Source: Phoronis australis (taxonomy: Eukaryota; Phoronida; Phoronidae). Taken from it: DNA of 64,000 nucleotides. The DNA is taken from assembly GCA_002633005.1 (NCBI GenBank), contig NMRA01000054.1:1-64000 (forward strand). The letters are read 5' to 3'. Below, one piece after another: positions 10,301-20,425 of the stretch. The number at the start of each line of letters is the position of its first letter. Within the stretch, counting starts at the first letter, position 1. The notes under the pieces were generated by a model. It worked only from the letters and a program-made list of their open reading frames with translations, had not been told where the DNA came from and did not search any database. The position numbers and the translations under genes are program-made.

Positions 10301-13300
10301 CATCTTCATTCAGATTCAAGCAACTCATCAATTCTTTGACTCTGATTTATGGCGACAGACAAACAGACGTAATCAGAAGCACATAAATTTATTATATTTT
10401 TCAGACCTCCACCGTCTTTGCGTCAAAGATTCATGTCTCATTTTGCTGACGTATTTTGCAACATTGGCTCGAAAGGACGACAAGAAATCGAAAAGAATTT
10501 ATATTTGAAAATTATCAATGATCTCATCTCGAGATTCAAGTTTTACTTCAGTTCAGAGAGTCAAGAGAATTTCTCAGCTAGAAAATACAGAGATATGTAT
10601 TTTAACTTGGTTCCTTTCGACTGCCCCGTTTTTATGCTGCCGCTGCCATTAATGAAACTTTGTACGCTTGATGACGATGAAAGCGACTCCACAGGGGTTA
10701 CTGCCTTAAAACAAAATGGAATACGCGAGCATCTATTAGCTTTGGATAAAAATTTAGTTACCCACATCAATATGTTCCAAGACTATCTTTATTGGTACGC
10801 CAGTGCCTCGTGGAGATATGCTGAGGAATGCTTGATGCGAATTGGTCCCTCGATTTCATCAACTTTGATAACAATATTACAGTGTGCACGACTTGATACT
10901 ACATTTTCAGCGATGATAGTAAAAACCCAAGATTTCGGAAATTGCACTGTTGGGTATGCCCTGGATTTCTACGTGCTCATGTCCGGTGTCTTTTGCCACC
11001 TTGCTTTAAAATCCTCGGAATTCTGTGTGAGCACCTACACATTTGCAAAACAGTCAGTCGATGTTTTCTGGACTGATTTGCAACGTCTCTCAGTCAAATT
11101 AGTATCGGACAGTTGCCACTGCCTATCACTCTTCTCAACGTATTTGATAATCAACACTTCCCATTGGTTGTGTGTATCATGGAAATGGACATGGAACACA
11201 ATATCCATCATATGTGTCGCATTCCAACATGCAACCAACTTGTTAGAAGGAGCGCTCCGTTTGATACCATGTTACGTCATGAGAGTATGGATCACGTGCA
11301 ACTACGTCGTAACAAGATTCACATACATTGCATCAATTACGGTAATTATGTAAAAGTTTAAAAAACTCTATCTGTGTTTTATATATTTAGTAAAATTTTC
11401 CCAAAAGAACATTCAATTATATCATTAAGGATCTAAGTAAATATTATTTATTTTTTGGCCATACGTTGTAAACTTACAAAATATTTTATGTCAAATGTGC
11501 AGGCCATTTACGGGTCCATGATATTCAAGCACATTTAACAGTAACATAACCATTTTTTTTCATTTTTGAACTTTAAACTTTACGATTACAACATGAAATA
11601 TTTATATGGATGTGTGTTGTCTAATCTAATTTTTTTCATTTTTCATCGTCTGACGCGACGTCTATCTTATTTTTCATTAATTATAGGTTGGATGTTCCAT
11701 CTGCCTTATTTTACTGGCGCAACTTCGTTCACAAGCAACATATTGCAGGTACATCTAAATTTGAATGGGACCAACGCAAAAGGTAATAGGCAACTGACTT
11801 AATACGAGGCCAACATGTTGTTTTTTTCAGATCCCAGAAATGCGATAAGGAGCGAGGCATAGATTTTCACTTCTAGGTTGTGCTGGTGGTGAAATTAATA
11901 AAGTAATTGCAGCTTCAACAAAAATTATAAAACCAATTTGAAACGGGGTTACCCCAGTAGCGGTCAATACTGCAATTTATTGCCTTTGTGATACTGATTT
12001 ATTTAATTTGTACTAAGTGTATCGATTATTACCGTTATGTCAGTCCCATGTGAAACAAAAGTGTCTAAACTTTTAAAGAGCCATACTATTCCAAAAGATG
12101 ATGTACTTACTGTTTTACTTTCAAGAAACTGAGATATAATTCATTTTGTGTGTGTCCGACAATTTGATAAAAATCTTTGGTTTTTTCACCTTAAGGTAAT
12201 TTTTAGAAAAAAACACAAAATGGATAATTCAAAACGATGTCCTGGCAGACGTGTATTTTATTTTCATTTACGACTCATATACACTGGAATCACCAAATTA
12301 GCTCTCCATTGTAGTCTCAAACTTTCCCTGCAAGTCAATCAAGTTGATTTCATCGTCGCTAAGTTTGACGAGTTCGTCAACCCCTTCAAACGTGATATCT
12401 TTCTGACACTTTTAATTTCTGAAGTCTTAATGACATGAAAGACCTTCTATAACTTGTTTGTGTTGCAAGTGGTGTTCAGTGAACATTATGATTGTCGTTT
12501 TTTCACATTAGAATAACTTTAAAAACAAAGTAGTTTATTCCTATGTTTGTAGACCACACCAAACGTCTGACCTTCCACGACCAGCAGATGAAAGAACAGG
12601 AAATGCTGCGGATGACAAAATGGAGTCGCTAGAAAATGTTTTAAAACGAGAATACGAAATGAGAAAGAAAGCTGTCAAAAATGTAAGCCTCTCTCAATAA
12701 TGTATTGACGTTATCTAGAGAGGGTCCTCTTAAGTCTTGAATAAAGTAATACGTAAAACTTAAAATTGAACAAATTAAAACAAAATGAAAATAACATCAT
12801 GGCACAAGGTACGAGACTGCATATTTATTTATTTATTTATTTATTGGGGACAAATAAAACAACACAAGAATAATATATATTTTAAGTTGTATTGGGAATT
12901 TCAGGGTTACAGCTCTAAAATAATTATTTACAGACGGTACCAGATGGGTACCTTAAATAAGTGATAACACAGGATTTGCAATACCCAACGTGTAATTGAG
13001 TATCGGCTACTAAGTGACACATGTTAATAAAGTACCAAGTGGGTACATAATACCAAATGGGTATTGACCTTTGCCTACCAACTGGGTCGAGCAAAACGGC
13101 AAATTCAATAACAAGTACCAAGTGGGTACAAACTGCCAAATGGGCAAATATCGTATAAAGTACCAAGTGGGTACACCAAACAGCCAACTGGGCTATAATA
13201 ACCTGTAAAGCAGTTTCCGGACAAACTGAGAGAGCAGACCAGCAGGAGTGATAAAAAGAGATATTGTAAGGAACGTGGTGTTGTGGCTCAGTATGTGCCA

Positions 13301-16300
13301 CATGGGTAGGGTTGTTCACGGATGAACAATCCTGTCTACCGCCACAACCCGCGTGGGGGCCGTGACCCTGGTAGTCAAGGGACGAAAAGGAGGAGAAGGG
13401 GAGGTGGGAAAAATAGGGTCGGGTGAACAATATAATACAATATGATATAAACAATATATGGAGACGCACCGAAACAAAGCTGCCATCTACAAATCTCTTA
13501 CCTAATTAACAAAACTCGTACCTAACTTAACAAAACTCTTACCTGCACATACATGTACATATAACTGAGAGAGCTATTGACCATACATCCGGGGTCCGCC
13601 AGCAGTGAATTGCTCTAAGGCACCCTTTATAGCGTTGAGAAAAATATCGTTTCCTAGCGGGGACTGGTGGATTCCATCTGGATGGAACAGCAATCTGTCA
13701 TCCGTCGTAATGTCAGGGGGCCTGATGTAGCACCCAGAATCAGTGAGAACAGTCTTAGCCGCCATGGAGTTGGTTCTGACCCCGGGCGGTGTTCATGATT
13801 TCCCTGTTAGTATTGAGGACCAAACAATTGTGCTGCGTGAAAATTTGTCGTGGATTCTGGAAATGTATGCCTTGGGGGTGGTACGAAGCTCGTGTAATTT
13901 GGTGTAACCAATGTCGTTGCCAGCGCAGTGCAGGAGGATGTACGACGGCTGGTCTTCAAAGCGGTTTATGGTCCACAGTTTGGGGATGAGCTGGTTCCAA
14001 CGGAGTCCGCTGAAGCCTTGCCAAAAGATGCTCGACGGTGTCAAATGCCTTCTTTAGATCAATAAAAACAGCACCAGTCAATAATCCTTGATCCATATTT
14101 GTATAGATATGGTCAGTGACGTCAGTATTAGTAGTTAATGTTGAATGGAGTGGTCGAAAACCATACTGGGCATAAGTTAAGAGATTGTTAGTTTGGAAGT
14201 AAGAATGAGGTTGTTTGTGAACTCATTTTTCAGAGATTTTTGATATAGATGGCAGACTTGAAAAGGCTTTGTAATTTTTGGAGCATGATTTGTCACCGTC
14301 TTTGAGAAGTGGAGTAACAACGGCCGATTTTCACTCTGATGATATGGTTGATGTTTTCAATGATTAACTGATCGGTGAAGTAATGGGCTGAGAGATTGTC
14401 TCAGCAGATAGTTTAAGCATTTTGGCACTGATGCCATCAATCACAGTAGCACTGATTTGAGTTGCTGGCAAACAAACTTAGCGTCAACTTCAAGGAATTT
14501 AAAAGCTATCCCTTCGCTGACCTGGGGTGGAAATGAATGACTATTGTTTCCAAATTTTCGGGCTAGATTATGGCCAATATTCGTGAAAAAGTCGTTGAAG
14601 GTATTAGCCATGACTGCGTAATCAGATGTCATGCCGTCATTCGTTTTCAGTTCAGCGATATTAGTATTCAATTTCCCTGGTAAAACAGACTTTATAATTT
14701 TCCATAAGGATTTACCATCTGATTTGTTGCCATTAATTATTGCATTATAATAATCAACCTTGGCCAGTTTCGTTCTTTATTTGTTAGACTACGCACTGTT
14801 TTGAATTTGTTCCAGTCACAAGTATTACGTGAACGTTGGGCAATAGGTTTAAGATAATCGCGCCTGCGAGACAATAAAATTATCTCCTCGTTGTACCAAG
14901 GCGGCGATTTACCCTTGATTCTAACCTTGTTAATAGGTGCAGGATCAACAATTGCTGCTAACGCCGCCCAGTCAATGTTATGTAGATCGTTAACAACATC
15001 AGAATGATGAAAGTTACGGTACGAGCGGGTAGATATCCGAGGTAGATTTTTTGGACGTATATATTTGTCTCTTGTGTATATCAAGTTGCGATCACTGAGA
15101 CCTATGCTGACGACTCCACGAAAGTATACCTTCTTAACACTAGACACAAGATTTAAATCTAAGCAAGTTGATGTTTTGTCAGTTACTCTGGTTGGCATGT
15201 CTATTACATTTTGTAAACCAAGTGTATGCTCCCAAAATTTAATTTTAGTACTAGGTTTCTTGGAAAGTGTATCTAAGTTAAAATCACCAGTAATAACAAA
15301 GTCACTGGCTTTGAAGTTTTGATTGCCTAAAATCTTTTTGAAATGATCTGTCAGCTTTTCCAGGTGATCCGCCTTGGAAGATGGTGGTCTATAAACCGCA
15401 CCGATGACAAGGCTCTTTGATTTAGGGATCTTGATTTCCAACCATAGTGATTCAATTTGATCATCCTGGTTATCTAATATACCGGTTGCTAGGGAGGCTC
15501 TGGAGTAAATAGCAACACCACCGCCTCTTATGTTTCTGTCATGTCTTAGAAGATCAAAGCCATCTATATTAACTTCAGAGTCCTCAATCATTGATGAGAG
15601 CCTAGTTTCATTTAAACACAAGATATCAGTAGTCTTAGATCATCTACCCGGTCTAGGAGGGAAACTATGTTTAGCTGAGCAATACGAGGATCCTTAGCGG
15701 ACTTAAATGAAGACAGTTCGGGATCGCATAGTTCTCTTTCTGAACTGTCAAATGAGGCACTGCTGGAATCTTTGTCCGTCTCTGAATGTAAATATTTTTG
15801 TGGTTTTGGAATAAGCAGTCATCAAATTCAAAAATACTTTACAATGCACTTTAACGTTGGTATACGACTGCTGTTGTATCATCCTGTAGATCCCCATGGT
15901 TTTCGGTCATTGTTAAGGCTATCAGCTAAGTTGTCCATTAGATAGGTACATGACTGTACCGAGGTAAGGCTGCAATGAATAGACTCACGCTGATTGTCCG
16001 CCCAACTGACGTCACAGCCCGATTTCAGTGGCTTTTCTTAAGCCGACAAAAAGGTGGTCAAAATCAAGAGCGTAAGAATAGAGGTCGTTATCAAATGTTA
16101 CCATAGTGCGTAGATACAAAAATTGGTGTAATCAAGCTTCTGATCACCATTAATTATAGCAAATTACCAAGAACGACTCACAGTGTGTCTTGAATATCCA
16201 GAGCATGCGCAGATTCATAATGTGACGATTAACATTATCATTCATTCAGGAGAATTGTAGATGTGAAAAAATTGTAAACTACAACTTCTGGAACTTACTG

Positions 16301-18998
16301 TATATTATTTTGTGTTTATGAACACTGGCCACGAAATTTTCGCTGGAAGCAGTCACTCATAAATTCCCAGTAGCACGGTGGCAGCACAACGTTGTGAAAT
16401 TAATTTTAAAGTTGTGACATTTTTCGCATCTGTATACAAGAGCTGATATGAACTGAGCAGCGACTGGACAAATTGGTGCGCCATGGTAGCACCATAGATT
16501 TTTGGGGAAATCTCAGTGCTACTATGGGCAGTTATCATCTTTGAGCAGGGATGTCTTCCAGAGGTGGCACTTTGGAAGAGAGTAGTGGAAGATACAGCTT
16601 CGTGTCAGATGAGCTTGCGTCTGGTCATGTACTTATTTGCAGAACAGCACCCGAGTTCAAATCTGAGGCTCACCATGAACAAATAAGATAACATAAGATG
16701 AATAACATGGTAATTTGTAGTCAAAACATTTCTACACAAATATTCGCCAATAAGTAGCGTTCACAATCTACCCTGTCTTTGTTGTATCATACAAAATATT
16801 TCATTCCAGTAACTCCTTTGGTCACATTCAAATCTAGCATGGGATCTCCACAAAGTGACGACATGGCCAGTTAGCAGTTTTTGTATTAAACTAAAGAAAA
16901 TAGTATAACGGCTGTGGTTTGAATGGGTGCGAAAACTTCACACGATGTCAATTTAAATGGGTTGATTTCATTCTTTTTCTTTATCCTGCGCCATTGCCAA
17001 CTGGTACTTGATGTGAAGATCAGATTTCAAAGTGAATTGAGCACAGACTAAATGCAGTTATGATAATTTCATCATTGTTTCCTTATTGTCGTTTTGGTAC
17101 GAGTTCTGTAATGTGTTATAAGTTACCGAGTCAATGTTTTTTGCTTACACAGTTAAAAGGCAAGATGAGGAACGTATTAAATTCACTCGCTGGTGAGAAG
17201 GCGAAATGGCACGAGAAGGGTCATGATGATAATGCTCAGGTATTATTTCGATGATCCATCGCTACATTCCTTAAAACGTGTTTCAGTGATGTACTAAATG
17301 CAACCAGCTGCAGTTGTTGAAATTAAAGCATAACCCAGTTAAAAAAACACCTGAGAATGATATCCAAACTTCTCAGAAATTCAATAATATTTGTTAGAAG
17401 AACACACTGACACTCAGACATATCTAAGATAACCTAATGAACTGTTTTTTTTTCAGACCAGAAAGTTGTTGAGCGAGCAGCACAAAGTGTTGCAAACGAC
17501 TGTAGCTAGTCTAAAAGAACAGATAACTAACGACGTAAGTATTCTATAAGAAATATACAAAAGGTCCTCATTTACTTGCTAATACTGAATTATGAATCTT
17601 ATTATTACCATTATCATAATATTAATATTTTTATGGCATGCAATCTGTGATGGTGGAGGCGATGGGTGGGTAATGATGGTGAGGTGGTGGTGGTGGTATT
17701 GAAGGTGGTGATAATGGTGGTGGTGCTATTAGTGGCAGTATGTATTATTATACCACAACATTAGCGTCAAATGGCAGATACAACCGTGTAATAAACCACT
17801 AGTGAGATAACGATTTGGCGGGAAACCGAGGACGGAGTCGAACCCGGGACCTTGAGTTTGCTGGTCGCCGACCTTAACCACTACACCACGTAGCGGCTGA
17901 CGTCATCAAGAGTGAAAATAGAATAGTATAAATGAGCACGCGCAATAATCGCACGTTCAACAAACCGCATTGTACTGTACGTATACGCTACGAAAAATAA
18001 GACACATAATTTCCATAAAAATGACATCTTAATTCAATTAAATATTTCTCTCATGTCCTCTTACTTGTAAATCACCGATCTCCAGTTTGAATGCGGGTAT
18101 CGTGTCGTCAGGATCTTTGGCTTAAGAATTATATTCAGTTACCAGTGGTAACCTACTTTAGCAGACGATAATTTCCCGGTCGAAGCTTAGCGTGAAAAAA
18201 ACGTGTTTTAAGCTATAATAGTTGGTAAACCTTAATTTATAAATTCAGTTTATTTCTATTATATTTAAGTTTTCAATTGGTTTTGAGTAAAAGCATTATT
18301 TGACAAAAATAGCCCGGCTTTTCTTAAAAGGTCACGACCTCCGACCCCGGGCCTCTGACCTAGAAAGTAGTTACAAAGCCGTGGAGAGTCAGAAAAGGCA
18401 AATCGATTCATTGCAATGTTTCTCGTTTAGTATGTGGTATAAATAGATTATTACATGTTCTCAGCCGTTATCCCCCTTATCTAGAGCCCTCGTGGATTTT
18501 GGAGAATTATCACCCTCGGGGCTAACGCCCCTCGGGCGATAATTCTCCAAAATCCACTCGGGCTCTAGATAACGGGGGATAACGACTTCGCCATGTAATA
18601 ATCTATATTTATGTAGCATGTATTCTATTTAATAAATGTTGTATGGCTAAAACAAATTCGTGTAGGTATTCCTATCGGTAACAACGTTGCACCTTCATCA
18701 TTCTGTTTCCATCTCTGCTGTGACAACTAAACAGCTTGAACTCACATCTCGCACTGAGCTTGTCTATTTGTACATAAAAGGGAGAGTTTCAGTGGTGTCA
18801 TTTCTACAAAAAAGTACATTAAGTTATTTGTTTAAACTTTGCTTTGAGTAAAGTAATATCAGTTTATAGAGGAGATTTTATTGTTCCTTTTAGGAGCGAG
18901 ACCTGAGGAGAATAAAAGGTTTTCTAAAAAGGCTGACGTGCACTGGAATAGAAAAGCGGAGAGTGAAATACTACGACTGTGAGGAATATGTGAAATGA
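7330..18998 (+). CDS. nine-exon gene for an unrecognised 531-residue membrane/coiled-coil protein
   Basis: Coding exons: 7330-7343, 8777-8914, 9335-9379, 10405-11341, 11687-11748, 12553-12682, 17153-17239, 17457-17534, 18894-18998. Every junction is GT-AG with a pyrimidine-rich acceptor, every phase matches, and the sum is 1,596 nt (531 codons plus TGA). A TATA box lies upstream and AATAAA follows at 19218. Residues 10-27 are hydrophobic (RMCFRLILLTLILFG), a possible signal peptide or anchor. Residues 67-378, one large exon, are helical, becoming Cys-rich and hydrophobic from about 225. About 373-392, across the exon 4/5 join, is the clearest transmembrane segment (ITVGCSICLILLAQL). Residues 400-531 are charged and probably coiled coil, ending YYDCEEYVK. 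No family was recognised; membrane association is inferred from composition only. The small exons are too short to stand out as ORFs. Confidence 0.82.
9482..9503 (+). other. G-quadruplex-type G-tract in intron 3
   Basis: Runs of 8, 3, 3 and 5 G separated by single A bases fit the G3+N1-7 quadruplex pattern. They sit in a purine-only stretch from about 9473 to 9519, on the coding strand of intron 3 of the nine-exon gene. Confidence 0.7.
12821..12846. repeat. (ATTT)n microsatellite
   Basis: About six ATTT units in intron 6 of the nine-exon gene, next to the mini-hairpin array. Confidence 0.9.
12936..13194. repeat. array of eight mini-hairpins with conserved loop and covarying stems
   Basis: Eight short inverted repeats share a 5-nt loop of form A(A/G)NTG, always followed by GG. 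Stem/loop/stem: GGTACC-AGATG-GGTACC (12936), GTACC-AAGTG-GGTAC (13032, 13115, 13160), AATACC-AAATG-GGTATT (13049), TGCC-AAATG-GGCA (13134), AGCC-AACTG-GGCT (13182), and a weaker ACC-AACTG-GGT near 13078. Outer stem bases change in pairs, so complementarity is kept while sequence drifts. A possible ninth (TGCC-ACATG-GGTA) is near 13296. The array lies downstream of the antisense SGNH fragment. Confidence 0.85.
13490..13552. repeat. 21-bp imperfect tandem repeat
   Basis: About 2.5 copies of a unit of the form TCTTACCTAATTAACAAAAC, next to the end of the SGNH fragment. Confidence 0.7.
13574..14045 (-). pseudogene. SGNH/GDSL-hydrolase domain fragment of a mobile element
   Basis: Two open pieces on the minus strand (14044-13793 and 13765-13574) form an interrupted SGNH-like domain. 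Seen in order: IFWQGFSGLRWNQLIPKL, then YILLHCAGNDIG (the GND block), then TIVWSSIL, and after a gap FHPDGIHQSPLGNDIFLNAI (the D-x-x-H block with its following GN). Such domains occur in proteins linked to invertebrate retroelements; a host role is not implied. A deletion after TIVWSSIL and a change of frame show it is dead. It lies antisense in intron 6 of the nine-exon gene and abuts a truncated LINE at about 14040. Confidence 0.72.
14030..14736 (-). pseudogene. LINE reverse-transcriptase fragment, broken
   Basis: Minus-strand pieces downstream of the endonuclease ORF show the reverse transcriptase N-terminal region: 14671-14441 reads NTFNDFFTNIGHNLA, and 14083-14041 reads TGAVFIDLKKAFDTV, the block A aspartate motif of non-LTR reverse transcriptases. 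Stops and frame changes lie between them. The sequence stops at block A, before the YADD-type catalytic block, where it meets the SGNH fragment. Confidence 0.8.
14737..15710 (-). pseudogene. LINE (jockey/CR1-like) endonuclease domain
   Basis: The minus-strand frame 15621-14737 is an apurinic-type (EEP) endonuclease of a non-LTR retrotransposon. Blocks seen: CLNETRL, RGGGVAIYSRA, GAVYRPPSS, ITGDFNLD and IGLSDRNLIY. In the family the last block is S-D-H with a catalytic His; here it is S-D-R. The start of the domain (RIAQLNIVSLLDRVDDLR) lies upstream, near 15695-15640, one base out of frame. The copy is inactive and lies antisense to the host gene in intron 6. Confidence 0.88.
15711..17152. other. 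remainder of intron 6, nothing assigned
   Basis: No coding frame or clear repeat was recognised. 16470-16525 contains short inverted words around GGTAGCACCATAG/CTATGGGC. Confidence 0.5.
17635..17745. repeat. GGT/GAT-rich simple sequence
   Basis: Imperfect GGTGGTGGT and GATGGTGG tracts in intron 8 of the nine-exon gene. Confidence 0.85.
17763..18620 (-). mobile_element. 850-bp repeat, copy 1: tRNA-like head and long terminal hairpin
   Basis: Similar along its whole length to 23897-24760. On the minus strand 17827-17900 reads as a tRNA-derived pol III promoter: A-box-like GTGGTGTAGTGGTTAAGG and B-box GGGTTCGACTCC. A unique-looking body of about 500 bp follows. The far end is an inverted repeat of about 80-bp arms (18439-18612) with a GC-rich tip. 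It lies in intron 8 of the nine-exon gene. It could be a tRNA-SINE fused to a foldback element, or one non-autonomous family with both parts. No clear target duplication was found. Confidence 0.8.
18439..18612. repeat. long hairpin at the end of repeat copy 1
   Basis: Arms run inward from ATAAATAGATTATTACATG on the left and its complement on the right, through TCTAGAGCCC and GGGCTCTAGA, to GGAGAATTATC and GATAATTCTCC. The loop is the GC-rich stretch near 18520-18533. Confidence 0.9.
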
Positions 18999-19225
18999 AC
19001 ATGAGTAGGCTTATTTTATCCCTAGCTGATGACACAAAAATCGTGTCAGCTAAAGACAACCAGAACCCATGTGTATGGTATAGGTGGCGTACATCTTGAA
19101 AAAGAAGCCATTTAATCAGATTTTTATTGCAGTAAGCTGCGATGTGATTTGTGTGCATATTTCAATATTTCAAATAACATGTTCCACCTATTTTGGATTA
19201 CTTTTATAAGACACGAAAATAAATG
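18999..19225 (+). terminator. 3' UTR and poly(A) signal of the nine-exon gene
   Basis: AATAAA at 19218-19223 lies 220 nt after the TGA at 18996, a normal 3' UTR length. Confidence 0.6.
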
Positions 19226-20425
19226 CGCAGTGGTACATGTATGCCTTCTGTAACCAGAACAAAGTGCTATGCACAAGATTCACGCTAGCAGTGGGAATGC
19301 AGGCAAATAAATCGGAATGATCGTACGAGGATAATCAGTGACGCTTTGTTATTCGTGACAAAAAAGTCAATTCAAGACTGCGTCCAGTAGACGCTAGAAA
19401 CTTTTATAAATGCAATATCACACAGGGGTCAAACAAAAGGGATACAATTCACGGTGCGCGACTCGCTTCAATTGCTTCGCCAGCCCAGCTTCATAGTAAG
19501 CATCTTATGTGCAGAATTTCTGCGCACGAACTGGTTAAGAATTTGCACCAGCCGTGAATGCTAATATAGCAAGACAATTTGGCAATGCGTTAGGCATAAA
19601 ATTGCACAACTTTATCCCAAACACACAACTTTGTGGCGGTAATACTTTATGACAACTCGGCACTTGAATTGCTACAAGCAAAGGCAACACACCTGAAATT
19701 TAACCTTGTTCGTCTTGGCGTTGATCGGTAAGTTCGAGGGCAGAGTCTTGTCACATAACTCAACTGCCCTTACTGATGTAACAGTCTAAAGTAAAATAGT
19801 TCTAAGATCTTAGATCTGTAGTGCCGTCGCACATGTAGAGCTACGAGCTGAGCTGGCTACCACAAGTAAACGACAGTTGACAGCTCATGTCGAACACAAT
19901 TCAATGAACTAGTTCCTGGGCTATTTAACCCAATGTTACCGTATAGGCATGTCTTGACGTGAGCTGCGAACTCCTCTAACGTTCGCTTGAGGCATCCAGC
20001 TCAGCTCTGCTTATACATGTAGCTCTGTGTCCATGCTGAGCCCAGATAGTACAGACAACGCTACGTCAGTATCTTTTGATGGATTCATGGAAATAATCTA
20101 AGTATGGGTGACAGGTTGCGAAACGCCTCGTGCATGTTAAAAATAGAATTATTCACGCAAGACCACAACTTGAGAGTGTTGCGGTACCCTTCATGACAAA
20201 ACAAAACGGAAAAAACACAAAAAATGGTAAAAGCTGAAAGGACTGAGGTGTGCGGTACTAAATGAAGTCGAACATATTTTCAGCATTGATAACGAGCCCG
20301 AGATTTACGAGCTGTTTCACATAGAGATACATGGGCATAGACTGAAAGAAATGTGAAAATGAATCAAGTTACAGCACAAAAATATTCCTTGCTCATTAGT
20401 AACTTTTTACTCTCTGCAAATATTA
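19226..20425. other. convergent intergenic region with two foldback motifs
   Basis: Between two genes that point at each other. ATTCACGG (19449) pairs with CCGTGAAT near 19552. The 25-nt region at 19833-19857 (ACATGTAGAGCT...CTGAGCTGG) has a near inverse at 19998-20024. Both look like small decayed foldback or MITE elements. No coding frame is supported. Confidence 0.5.

Noticed and set aside
11831-11848. Short terminal exon (IPEMR then stop) after the exon ending at 11748, followed by AATAAA
   Set aside because: It needs phase 0, but exon 5 ends with two extra bases; the exon at 12553 fits and continues a long coding chain.
17827-17900. tRNA gene on the minus strand
   Set aside because: A and B boxes are present but no acceptor-stem pairing, and the unit is repeated inside an 850-bp element; called SINE-like.
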